Origin: Merluccius polli | Taxonomy: Eukaryota > Chordata > Actinopteri > Gadiformes > Merlucciidae | NCBI GenBank assembly: GCA_030340625.1 | Contig: JAOPHQ010003137.1 | Location: 119,501 to 183,500 of the forward strand | Length of the DNA stretch: 64,000 nucleotides | Direction of reading: 5' to 3' | Shown here: in pieces, positions 42,233 through 52,806 of the stretch | Layout of the letters: every line of letters starts with the position of its first letter | Numbering within the stretch: position 1 is the stretch's first letter | Made by a program: the position numbers and the translations under genes | The notes under the pieces: model-generated | What the model saw: only the letters and a program-made list of their open reading frames with translations | The model's database searches: none | Told to the model about the DNA's origin: nothing

Positions 42233-42254
42233 CGTCTCACCGATGTGACGTCAT
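42233..42254 (-). promoter_or_regulatory. CRE-containing 22-bp element, inverted copy
   Basis: Exact reverse complement of 38287-38308, about 250 bp upstream of the THAP start on the minus strand. Similarity extends weakly upstream (GTTTTT(G/A)G(T/C)CGT and TTTTAGC blocks on both copies). Confidence 0.55.
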
Positions 42255-42520
42255 GCAATGCATTGTGGGGGAAATGAGAATCAATCGCGAACTGCTAAAA
42301 TATAGACGGCTAAAAACCAACCTTTTTGTATTATATTACGTTTTGTGATACCCAACAACATCAAATACAATGAATAACAGTTTAAATGTTTATTACCAAC
42401 AAGCAAATACGCAGATTCATTAGAAAATTAAACCTGCACCATGGCCTTTAACAGAGAGCAAGGACATAGGCACGGAGACAACATAATGCACACAAACAAT
42501 AACACACCATGGGCACATTA

Positions 42521-42660
42521 TACGTAAGTGATCATGCCCGACGAGGTGACCATTAACATAAATTAATGGACGACGCGGAGGCGTGAACTGTCCGACGCGA
42601 CGCGGAGGACGGTTACTTCCGTGAAGTCCATTCATGCACTTCATCCATGATCACTTACGA
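42521..42660. repeat. Short foldback (14-bp inverted repeat)
   Basis: CGTAAGTGATCATG at about 42521-42534 is inverted as CATGATCACTTACG at 42646-42659. Inside, CCATTAA/TTAATGG forms a smaller hairpin and CGACGCGGAGG is repeated (42572 and 42598). A small non-coding mobile element is the likely origin. Confidence 0.55.
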
Positions 42661-43480
42661 AATAAAGAAATATGTAATCATTTAATAATACTTTAATGTG
42701 TTTTAGAGTTAAAATCGTGAGTTTTTATTTTTATTTTTTACAAGTCGAGCGGACTATTTAATGGTGCGTTCCAGGCAACCCGTAACCCAAGTCACGACTA
42801 ACAAACACACAAACAAACCTGCGCATGTCTCATGTTTGTTTGTTTACTGTGCACTCTTTGCACATGAGCTGCGTTTGCTCTTGCTGTGTCTATGTGAGGC
42901 TAGAATGGTTAGTTTCGATCGAATCAGAGGACTCTCGTTTCAAACAATGTATAACATAATCGGATTTATTGAAAAGTCCACACTATTAATGACGAATGAA
43001 CAGCTAGTTGTGAACCGGCACGCGGGCGGGTTGAGACTCAAAGAGGTGGATGAGGTATTCACATAGTTAACTTCAGTAAAAAAATGAATACCACACTGAA
43101 AATACTCCACTACAAGTTAAAGTCCTGCATTCAAAACCTAACTTCAGTAAAAGTATTATCAGCAAAATGAACAATAAGTATAAAAAGTAAAATTATTCAT
43201 TAAATGCTGTAAAATGCTCCCTGTCAATGTTTTACTATTATAAGGGGTGTTTTGAATTAAGATTACTGCTGCATTAATGTTGATGTTGCATTTTACTGCT
43301 ATAACGTTAGATGTTTAAAGCTGAGCTCATTCTAATAATTGCATGTTTATTTCATGTTGGGATGCATTAAAATCCCGATTGCGTAACATTTTTCTTAGAG
43401 AAGACTATGTGGGCTTACTGTGTTTTGTGCTGATAAAGTTATATGTTTATCTTATTTTTTTTCTGTCCTTCACTTCAGGC
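42661..43480. other. No recognisable gene
   Basis: A 101-codon plus-strand frame (42761-43066) starts MVRSRQPVTQ and contains MVSFDRIRGLSFQTMYNIIG. I do not recognise it. It could be an upstream exon of the transposase, but no clear donor was identified. The remainder is AT-rich. Confidence 0.35.
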
Positions 43481-43496
43481 AGTGCTGTTTGGGGCA

Positions 43497-46157
43497 ATGA
43501 GGTGGTCCTGCAAGTCATGTAATTACTCCTCGCGGAACCAACGCACACTAATTGTCCATTACAAATTGAAGCACTGTCATCAGGCAAGGAACTGTCCTCT
43601 CCCCTGTGTCTATGCAGACTGTGTGTGCTCCTTCAGGACAGAATCCTCTCTGAAAAAACATTTAACTAGAGACCATAGTCAAGCCCGTTCAAAGCAGGTG
43701 ACCGCAAGGTTAAATTGTGAGCTGTGCAATTTCTCAGAGACGTGTAGTGATATACAGTATTTTGCACATCTAAAAATACACATACACAATAAGGAAACTG
43801 TCAAATGTCCCTTTAAAGACTGTAGTTTTCAGTCCAATGTGTACAGTACTTTTCGTGCACATAAGAGTAAGAAACATCACCTCTGTTCTTTTGACAATTT
43901 TCGAGAAAACTTGTGTCAAACTTTTACTCAAGGCACTTCAAACTCTGAAAGTACAGACTTTGAGACACTTTCGGATGATCTAACAGACTTGATAACAGAT
44001 AATTACGTAGAGGATCAAGATCTACATGATTTGCTTCAACACAAAGTTGCATCTCTCGTACTGCGTATGCAAACAAGTTTGCATGTGTCTAAGACAACAA
44101 CTCAGGAAATTATAAATGAACTTTGTAGTATTAGCTCAATTGTGGAAGAGTGCACACCAAAAATAATTGAAAGTGTACTGATCAAGCATAATTGTGCAGT
44201 AAACAGTGCTGTCACTACTGCTGTAACAGAGATAGTTAAAAAAGCAAATCCCCTCAGTTTCTTGTCAAAGGGCGGACCTTTTGGCTCTGAATACAAAAGA
44301 GCAACTTTTTTCAAGAATAATTTTAAAGTGATCGAGCCGATTGAATATGTTTTAGATGCATCTTCAAGACGGAAATTTGTTTATATTCCAGTTTTGAAAG
44401 TCTTGACAGAGCTGTTAAATCGTAACGATGTGTTAGATAAAATTTTGGCAACAGAACACAGGGAAGCTGACAAACATTTGTCTCAGTACAAAACATACAG
44501 AGACAGTCTATATTACAAAGACAATAAATTGCTCTTGTCAGAAGATCTAAGGATTGCCCTAGGACTGTATATAGACGATTTCGAAGTTTGCAACCCACTA
44601 GGAACATAAAAAAAAAAGCATAAGGTCTGTGCAGTCTATTGGGTCATTTCAAATTTACCAATACGGTATAGGTCATCTGTACAGTCAATCTACCTCGCAT
44701 GTCTGTGTCATAGCAATGATGTGAAGAGCTATGGGTATGGGGCCATTCTTGAACCACTGATAAAAGACCTTGAAGTACTTGAGCAGCAAGGATTGTATGT
44801 TCAGAAATTGGGAACAACCGTTAGAGGTACTGTGCTATATGTGTCTGCAGACAACTTGGGGGCCCATTCGCTTGCTGGGTTTCAAGAGAATTTTAATGTT
44901 GACAAATTTTGCCGGTTTTGTTTAGCTAGTCGGCAAGATATTGACATTCTCGAGGTGAAGGAGGGAGTGTTTCCACTCCGAACAGTTGAAGCTCACAAAC
45001 ACGACATTCTGGAATTGAACAGGCATCAGTTAGTTTCCCTGAATGGAGTAAAGGGAGACTGTGTTCTCAATAGACTTTCTCATTTCCACACAATCCAGGG
45101 CTTCCCCCCAGACTTTATGCATGACCTTTTTGAGGGAATAGTGCCAAGGGAATTAAGTTTATGTATAAAGTCTCTGATATCCAAACAGTACTTTACAATA
45201 GATGAGCTGAATTCCATCATTGTATCCTTCCCTTTCAAGTGTACGGATAAAACCAACAGACCTCAACCAATTTCAAAGTATTTTGCGTTGAAAAAATCTA
45301 TTGGTGGAAATAGCCACGAAAACTGGACACTGTTGAGACTACTGCCGTTGATGATCGGTCACCTTATACCAGAAGGTGACAAAACTTGGGGAATTATATT
45401 AGATTTGAAAGAAATAGTTGAGCTACTGGCTAGTGGACATTTTTCAGAAGAGACATTAGCATACTTGGAGTGTAAGATTTCCGATCACAGGTGCCTGTTA
45501 AAAGAGGTGTTTCCTAATTTCCACCTCCTGCCCAAGCATCACTTCTTGGAACATTATCCAGAACTGATTCGGAGATTTGGGCCGCTGATTGATTTCTGGA
45601 CTATTAGGTTTGAAGCAAAGCACAGCTTTTTTAAAAGGGTGGTGCACAATTCTCACAATTTCAGAAACATCCTGCTCACTCTAGCAACAAAACACCAGCT
45701 TTCTTTAGCTTACCATCTAGACTTGCCAAGTCTTTTCAGACCTGATCTGGAAGTCGGACACACTTTGGTTGTTTCACCTGATGCACTCGAGCACTCCATG
45801 AAGCAGGCTATAGAGCTGAAATATGGAAACATAACTCTTGTATCTCTTGCAACCCATGCCTGCCTTTATGGCACCAAGTATTCAGAGGGAATGTTTTTGT
45901 CCGTGGGGCACACCAGTGGCTTGCCTGACTTTGGGAAACTAGTTAAAATTTTGGTTGTGTCCAGCAAAGTATCGTTCATCATGGAACCATATCAAGCATG
46001 GTACATAGAGCACCTGCGGAGCTATGAGCTGATGAAAAAACAGTCTTCTGAACTGGTGATTGCAGAATTACATGAACTAAATGGATATCAACCCCTGTAT
46101 CCATACATAAGAGTGGGCAAACTGATGGTGACACCAAAAGTTTTCTTGCTTCACTAA
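43497..46157 (+). pseudogene. EnSpm/CACTA-like transposase with N-terminal C2H2 zinc fingers (one in-frame stop)
   Basis: An acceptor CTTCACTTCAG at about 43479 precedes ATG 43497. N-terminus: four C2H2-like units (WSCKSC..HYKLKH; CVYADC..HLTRDH; LNCELC..HLKIH; VKCPFKDC..HKSKKH). Middle: CNPLGT (residues about 365-370) then TAA at 44607-44609 in an A-run; translation in the same frame continues KHKVCAVYW, ADNLGAHSLAGF, CRFCLASRQD, then PPDFMHDLFEGI with the D-x2-H signature of CMC-type transposases, and FWTIRFEAKHSFFKRV with the candidate catalytic Glu. It ends at 46157, about 885 codons if read through. The single stop is the only lesion visible, so the copy died recently or needs read-through. 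Confidence 0.7.
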
Positions 46158-46194
46158 GGTATAGTTGAAATGTTATTTTACGTTAAATGGTGTT

Positions 46195-46222
46195 CAACCC
46201 CCCCCCCCCCCCCCCCCCCCCC
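46195..46222. repeat. Poly-C run
   Basis: About 24 C residues between the transposase stop and the SAMD3-like gene. Assembly length here is unreliable. Confidence 0.9.
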
Positions 46223-46565
46223 TCCTCTTCACTTCCTCCACCTCCCCTTGCAGTAAGAGCCTCATTATTGCACCCAGTGATTGCTATATAGGCCTACCTA
46301 TTTTAAACCACTTAAAATCATGGAAATGGGGTAAAATATGGAAGTTTGGGGAACTTTGATGAGGTTCCCCTGAAAAAGATATGCAGTATGTACATAAATG
46401 TAAAAACAGTATAAACAATAGATATTGGAATTTTGGAGTGCAAAAACGTATGCATGAATATTTGTTTATATTGTTCATTAATGATTCTCTATTGTTCATT
46501 TTGTCTTTTCTCAGGTTGTACTTTCTCCATCTCCAGTGAAGTCCTGAGTTCTCACTCACAGAAAG

Positions 46566-48938
46566 ATGCTGTTGCGTGTGATAATTTCACCACAGGACAT
46601 TAGGAAGCTCCGCTTTGACTCTGTTCCACATTCGGTTGATGGCCTGAAACTGATGTTGAAAAACACACTTCAGTTACGTTCTTCATTTGACCTTCAATAT
46701 GAAGATGAGGACTTCAAAGACTTCTGTAACCTCACATGTGTTGATGATCTACCAAAGGAGAAGGTTACATTGAAAGTCGTTTTCTGCCCTGTCTCTTCAG
46801 ACTCAAGTTTGGACACTTTACCAGCTTTACCATCATCTCCGTTAACATCCTCTTCAGCCTTACTATCATCTCCGTTAACATCCTCCTCAGCTGTACCATC
46901 ACCTCCAGCATCTTCATTGAGCAGCCATATGGAGTACTTTGAAGGTCGTCGTTCACAGCAATGGCCAACTGACTTTCCCATTCCTACCTTCTTGTATGAT
47001 GTTGAACTGAGGCTCAGGCAGGGCAATGACTCTTTCAGAAAAGATGGAGCACTTCTATCCATTTCAAGGGACATTAAGTCTGAGATTCTGGAGAAAATTG
47101 CTCAAGCAATATATTCATTCAAGACCTACCCTACTCCTGAACATTTTGGACATGTAGCCAAAACACTCATTAAAAAACACCCTTGCCTCAAAGAACCTGG
47201 CTCCACATCTGGATGGTATGGGTGGAAACACAGTATAATGTTCAAGATGGGCAATTACAGGCAGAAATTGAAAGCTGCAGGCTGTCGCGAACTGATGGTT
47301 AATTCTGAGAAAAGAGGTCCTGGGGACACGCGAGGGAAGAGAAACAAAGTTAAGAAACCAAGACGATCTGAAACAAACTTCCTTCCAGATCTCCCCCAGG
47401 GAAGAGACAGCAGAAGTCTTGAAGAAGATCGAGAAAAGATGGTCCAGGAGATGAGAAAAACAACCCCAAACCTGGCCTACATTGATGATGCAATGACCGC
47501 CACATATGCATTGAGAAGACAGGAGATAGTTGAAGAAGAGCCACCTGTGGCCGAGATGACAGTCAGATGGCCTGCGCTTTTTACTGAGAGACAGGTAAAG
47601 TGTGCAAGTTTTTGCTGACTTTAAGTGCTTTGAATTTTACCAACACAAAGTCTAATGTGCTGTAGCAACAGGCATGACAAAGTAGTAATGTTGTATTTTG
47701 CATATTGCATGTTTAATTGAAAATTTTAAGTGGTTTCACATCTATAGGCTGGTGTAATACCCAATATATCTGGGCAGCTTGCTGAAATGTGAACATTTAG
47801 GTCACTTTTAACTTGAACAAAAAATCTGTACTGTCACTTCTTCATATAGATCGTCAAGGAATTCACCAGGCTCACGTCGATGGACATCAATTCGTTCTAC
47901 GAGGGGCTGGACAGCCATCTGCATAAACTCCTTCAGCTATTCAGGTTGAAGCGCTTTGAGGAAATTGAAGAAATGACATCCTTAATGGAGAGTCTCGACA
48001 AGGATGTAAGTACATACTTGGAGGTAAAAGAGCTGCATTTCTACAGCTCTTTTCCACATTTGTTCCACATTTGCATGAAATGTTCACCTTCTTATGACAA
48101 ATGTACTCTTTGTAAGTCGCTTTGGATAAAAGCGTCTGCTAAATGCCCTGAATGTAAATGTTCTATGTTCACTTAACTCAATGTTATTGCTGCAACTGGT
48201 GCAAGAAGGGAAACAGGGATACAGGGGAACTGAAAACCCAGAGTTTCCCTCATTTAAGGGTTAAACTCAAGAGTTTTCACTAAACACACTTACTGCAATA
48301 CACCCCAGAATGTCTTGTGGACAGAGGGGGTTAATAATTCTGTTAGCAACTGTATGCATGTATCATGTGTTTTGGCAGGCATCAAACCAAAGGAAGAGGG
48401 CAGCAGCTTTGCAGGGACTACCATGGTACATGAAGGAAAATCCCTCTACATTCATGAAGAGGTGTGAGGTAAGCAGCGGAATGTTCAAGATTATACAAGA
48501 AGTGGTTCACAATGGGCAGGATTACATTTGTAATTTCAGGCATCCTTTGTGTGTATGCACTATATGGCAAAGCATCTCTAAAGCAGAGGCACCTTTTTGT
48601 TTTTTGTTTGTTTTTGCATCAAGCCAACAGAACCTGAAGAGGACGTCATGAAGGGAATGGTGATTGGACTCCTTTTAGTTGTTGAGGATGTGAAGGAGCC
48701 CCTTCCGGCTTCTTACAAAGAAATTGCCATCGTGATTGAGGAAAAGATTGTCATGCGCCACCTGGGTGATGTACCCAACGCTTTTGTGAACATGATGGGC
48801 CTGCTGTACATGCTGAACCTTAGCTATCCAAAAGACTTGAAATACACTTTTGAGGTGATTCAGCGCCTGTTCATGGGAATCGGGTCCGAGGTGTGCACTC
48901 CCAAGGTCCACTCTCTAAAGAATAAATTACTCGGTTAG
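46566..48938 (+). CDS. SAMD3-like gene, four exons, intact (EnSpm passenger)
   Basis: 529 residues. Exons 46566-47594, 47850-48005, 48379-48468 and 48624-48938, every junction GT-AG and phase 0 (lengths 1029, 156, 90, 315). Residues 1-75 look like a PB1/ubiquitin-like domain (LMLKNTLQL, FDLQYEDEDFKDF, TLKVVF). A serine/proline linker with a repeated SSPLTSSSA follows. The SAMD3-like body has WPTDFPIPTFLYDVELRLRQ, HPCLKEPGSTSGWYGWKHS and MFKMGNYRQKL, with a basic KRNKVKKPRRSE stretch, then exons 2-4 with LLQLFRLKR, ALQGLPWYMKENPS and ISVIVIEEK-like DVPNAFVNMMGLLYMLNLSYP. No SAM domain itself is visible. Fish genomes carry many such genes; here one lies between EnSpm ends beside the transposase, which suggests an element-encoded second protein. 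Function unknown. Confidence 0.75.
48105..48163 (+). repeat. SINE 3'-tail remnant in SAMD3-like intron
   Basis: TTGTAAGTCGCTTTGGATAA followed by AAGCGTCTGCTAAATG is the strongly conserved 3' tail of V-SINE-type fish SINEs. Only this tail is recognisable. Confidence 0.65.
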
Positions 48939-49031
48939 AGAGATGGCTGAGGATCTCTTTATTTTGTGTTTTCATGTTCTATTAGATGTTGTTGCGCAAA
49001 CATGAACAGAATGGAGATTACAGTAATGTTT

Positions 49032-49360
49032 GGTAACGCTTTATATTAAGGTCCTTGTAATAACCATTAATAAGACCCTTGTAAGTCCTTACAAGATGCT
49101 TATTAACATTATTGTGTGTTTATAAGCCTATATAAGTGTTAATAATGGCATTATAATACAGTTAATAGCAGGCTATAACACATTTATAAGCGCTTATAAA
49201 TGTGTTATAGCCTGCTATTAACTATTATAATGCCATTATTAACACTTATATAGGCTTATAAACACACAATAATGTTAATAAGTATCTTGTAAGGACTTAC
49301 AAGGGCCTTATTACCTATTAATTCATGGTTATTACAAGGTCCTTAATATAAAGCGTTACC
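49032..49360. mobile_element. Near-perfect foldback MITE, 329 bp
   Basis: Begins GGTAACGCTTTATATTAAGG and ends with its exact inverse CCTTAATATAAAGCGTTACC. The arms stay complementary for about 155 bp to a central TTATAAGCGCTTATAA palindrome near 49195. Such elements are abundant in fish. The transposase family is unknown to me. Confidence 0.85.
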
Positions 49361-49377
49361 TAATGGTTTAACATTTT

Positions 49378-50016
49378 CATTTTCTGGCTGACATTTGAGC
49401 AAGTTTCTCAGAGAGATACGATTTTCAATGTATGTCTTGCTGCATCCAGTTTATTTTGTGTTCATGTTTTGACTGATTTATATTGCTCTATTTGGAGGAA
49501 ATGTGTCTGAGAGACACTAATGTATGTTAAAGATTAATTGTTAAGAGTGGACAACTCAGTAATGTTTGATGTTTCACTTACTTAGAGTGTCATTTTCTGG
49601 CTGACATTTGAGCAAGTTTCTCAGAGAGATACGATTTTCAATGTATGTCTTGCTGCATCCAGTTTATTTTGTGTTCATGTTTTGACTGATTTATATTGCT
49701 CTATTTGGAGGAAATGTGTCTGAGAGACACTAATGTATGTTAAAGATAAATTGTTAAGAGTGGACAACTCAGTAATGTTTGATGTTTCACTTACTTAGAG
49801 TGTCATTTTCTGGCTGACATTTGAGCACGTTTCTCAGAGATATGATTTTCAATGTATGTCTTGCTGCATCCAGTGTATTTTGTGTTCATGTTTTGACTGA
49901 TTTATATTGCTCTATTTGGAGGAAATGTGTCTGACAGACACTAATGTATGTTAAAGATAAATTGTTAAGAGTGGACAACTCAGTAATGTTTGATGTTTCA
50001 CTTACTTAGAGTGTTA
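49378..50016. repeat. Tandem repeat, 3 x 213 bp
   Basis: Units start CATTTTCTGGCTGACATTTG at 49378, 49591 and 49804 (period 213). Units are almost identical; the third lacks two bases (CTCAGAGATATG) and carries a few substitutions. Downstream of the SAMD3-like stop, so part of its 3' UTR or of the transposon's sub-terminal region. Confidence 0.9.
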
Positions 50017-50405
50017 TTGTTTTTCCCCAAATGAAGGATGGATTCTTTTAATGTATGGGACACCGTGTAATTTCCGTTATGAGCAGCCCTGAGCAAAATT
50101 GAGGATGTGTTAGGGTGTGAAGGCTTCTCTTTTGTTTGTCTCTGTGTCCCAAGGTCTTTTTTGACATGTCAACAACCATTGACAACTGTAATTTCAACGA
50201 ATTACTGGTTTGACTTGAATTCTTGGGATTTTAATAAAAGTCCTGATTGAAATGTCTTTTCAGTGATTTCTTATGTGTTAATATTTAGGTTCGACTCAAC
50301 TAGTACTCCTGTAAATTATCTTTGTAGATATTAGTTTGTTTTAAGTTCTTGAAATCTCTATCACCTTATGTAACGTGGTAATAGAAGTTGAGAAAAAAAT
50401 ATAAT

Positions 50406-50860
50406 TTCATGTTGAACTAACTTGATACTCATTTTAAAACAACTTGATAAATTAAGTTCAACCAACATCTTGTTTAGTTCTCTTAAGCAATATTAACTTG
50501 TCCAGATTACTTGATACAGGAAGTTGCGTCAACAAACTGCATGTTGTTTCAATTAAGTATTTCATGTTGAGCTAACTTGATACTCATTTTAAAACAACTT
50601 GATAAATTAAGTTCAACCAACATCTTGTTTAGTTCTCTTAAGCAATATTAACTTGTCCAGATTACTTGATACAGGAAGTTGCGTCAACAAACTGCATGTT
50701 GTTTCAATTAAGTATTTCATGTTGAGCCAACTGGATTCACATTTGTAAGAACTTGATAAATTAAGTTCAACCAACATCTTTTTAAGTTCTCTTGAATAAT
50801 ATTTTCTAGTCCAACTTACTTGATGCATGTTCCATTAACTTATGTTTTGAAGTGTAATAA
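50406..50860. repeat. Sub-terminal tandem repeat, nearly 3 x 155 bp
   Basis: Units start TTCATGTTGA at 50406, 50561 and 50716 (period 155). Each carries several AACTTGAT/TTAAGTTCAACC motifs, which continue as AAGTTGAGTCAAC up to the right terminus. CACTA elements bind transposase at repeated sub-terminal motifs, so this array is a candidate binding region. Confidence 0.8.
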
Positions 50861-50935
50861 CCTTGACAATATAAGTTAACTCAACTTAACTCAGTCAAAG
50901 CAACAAGATGACTTGACTAAGTCAAGTTGAGTCAA

Positions 50936-50954
50936 CAAATCTTTTTTAACAGTG
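50936..50954 (-). repeat. EnSpm right terminal inverted repeat
   Basis: Reads CACTGTTAAAAAAGATTTG on the minus strand; 18 of 19 identical to the left end. Confidence 0.8.
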
Positions 50955-50956
50955 CA

Positions 50957-51383
50957 CTCATGTCATAGATTTAAACATATTTTGCATGAAATGGTAATAC
51001 ACTAGTTTGGCAGTATGGTTCCACTCTACTTTTAGGGTGCTCCCTGCTGTAGGATTTAAAGCCTGACATACCGATGTCAGATACAGCATACCAACATTTG
51101 ACAACAGGGAGCACTAGGCAATCCCCCCATGGGGTCCATCAGATATCTCAACCCGTTGTCTAGGTTACATACAATACAGAGCAGAACCAAAGCAGGTGGA
51201 GGCTGGGGGGCGGTGGTGGATGAAATCCAGCTCAGCACTTAACTTTGCAGAGAGTGTGTGTGTGAGATGGAAGGTTTTAAATTGACTGCCTATTAGTGTA
51301 CATGCATGTGATTGGACTGCGTTAGCTGTCAGCTGATAGGTTGCACAAGACTAGAGTGTCCCGCTAGAACTAGCCCATTTATC
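50957..51383. other. No gene seen
   Basis: Short inverted similarity TGCTCCCTGCTGTAGG (51039-51054) versus ACAGGGAGCACTA (51104-51116), perhaps a small MITE. No coding domain. Confidence 0.4.
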
Positions 51384-52806
51384 AAATGTTAGATCTTCAA
51401 AAAGCTTTTGACACAGTTAACCACACTATTCTGTTAGCTAAACTCAGGGCCTTGGGTTTCAACAATACATCACTTCAGTGGGTTCAGTCCTATTTGGAAG
51501 GCAGAGAACAAGTAGTGGATGTAAATGGGATTATATCTAACCCACTCCCACTGTCATTTGGTGCCCCTCAAGGAAGCATCCTAGGGCCTATTTTTTCTGC
51601 TTTATATCAATGACATGGAGTCAGCTTGTACCTGCCCTTGTACCTACCAGCCCTCTTAGTCTCTCATCAAGATAAAGCTGTGGCGGAGTGTTTACTAAGT
51701 TCAGAACTTCAGAAGGTCAGTACATGGCTGTCTGAAAAAAAGCTGTCCCTCCATTTAGGTAAAACTGAATCAATACGCTTTGGATCAAATTCAAAATTGA
51801 GGAAGTCACCTGGATTCAAGGTGGTAGTGGGTGAATCTGAGATCACAGCCAAACAAACATACTTAGGTTGCATTCTTGACAATAAATTATCTGGGGAGGG
51901 TATGGCTGTGAAGGTTATTTCCAAAATAAATTAGAGAATACAATTTCTGGCTAGAATATCCCACCTAATTGATTGGAAAGCTCTGGAGATACTGGCTGGG
52001 GCCCTAGTTCAAGGCCACTTTGATTATGCCTGCACTTCATGGTTTACAAACCTCCCTAAAATCATCAAAAAGAAGTTACAAACATCTCAAAATAAACTAG
52101 TAAGGCTGATCCTTAAGCTACAACCTCTCACTCATCTCACTCCTGCTCATTTTAGTAGCCTTAAGTGGTTGAAAGTAGAGGATAGAGTAAACTATATACA
52201 ACTGTGTATGGTGCATAGAATTATTAAAAACGAGGTACCTAAATATTTATGCAATTATTTCTCTAGGATACTAAACACACATAGCTACTCCACAAAGAGA
52301 AGTGCCACTGATCTGGTGTTGTTCAGATTTAGAAGTTGTATGGGAAAGGGTTCTTTTTTATATTCAGCTGCAGTTTTATGGAATGGGTTACCTGCTAGTA
52401 TGAAGACAATTGTTTCTCATGTTGTCTCTTGTTGTCAGTTTTAAAACAGCCTTAAAGAAATGGTTGAGCAGCAGACAGTCATAGGGATATTTATTATGGT
52501 GTCTCTTTTATAGATTGTTATGAAATGTATATTTATATGAAGTTTGAATGTGTGATTGGAATGTCAAATTTTATGAATTGTGAAAGTGTGATTGGAATGT
52601 CATTTTTTACTTTGTTCCCACACTGTCATGTACATTACATTTAACACACACACTACACTTATCAACATGCTTACACTACAAAGGGACCACAATGGAAATA
52701 AGCCCATGGGCTTTTTTGTGTCATCCTTTTGACCTGATGTACATTTGTACGCTTACCTTTGTACATGTGTCAATAAAGAATTTCAATCAATCAATCAATC
52801 AATCAA
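51384..52806 (+). mobile_element. 5'-truncated LINE (Rex1/CR1-like) with (AATC)n tail
   Basis: Begins inside the RT at LDLQKAFDTVNHTI, then YLEGREQVVDV, GAPQGSILGPIF (usual GVPQG), a frame-shifted palm region where the catalytic YADD segment is lost (after 51610), LSLHLGKTESI, YLGCILDN, a stop after SKIN at 51934, QGHFDYACTSW, and VEDRVNYIQLCMVHRI. It ends with AATAAAGAATTTCAATCAAT at about 52772 and the AATC array to 52806. Multiple frameshifts; dead copy. The truncation point at 51384 is typical of incomplete reverse transcription. Confidence 0.75.

Larger units (their letters stand above)
37470..50954 (+). mobile_element. Giant EnSpm/CACTA-like DNA transposon with several passenger genes
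   Basis: Left terminus CACTGTTAAAAAGGATTTG at 37470-37488; right terminus at 50936-50954 is its reverse complement with one mismatch (18 of 19). CACTG termini and the D-x2-H transposase inside identify the EnSpm/CACTA group. A 2-bp CA flanks both ends (37468-37469 and 50955-50956); CACTA elements usually duplicate 2-3 bp. Length 13,485 bp. Contents left to right: P2X7-like gene remnant (+), THAP gene (-), zinc-finger transposase (+), SAMD3-like gene (+), a foldback MITE, 3 x 213-bp and nearly 3 x 155-bp tandem repeats. That the genes are cargo rather than bystanders is inference from the termini. Confidence 0.75.
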
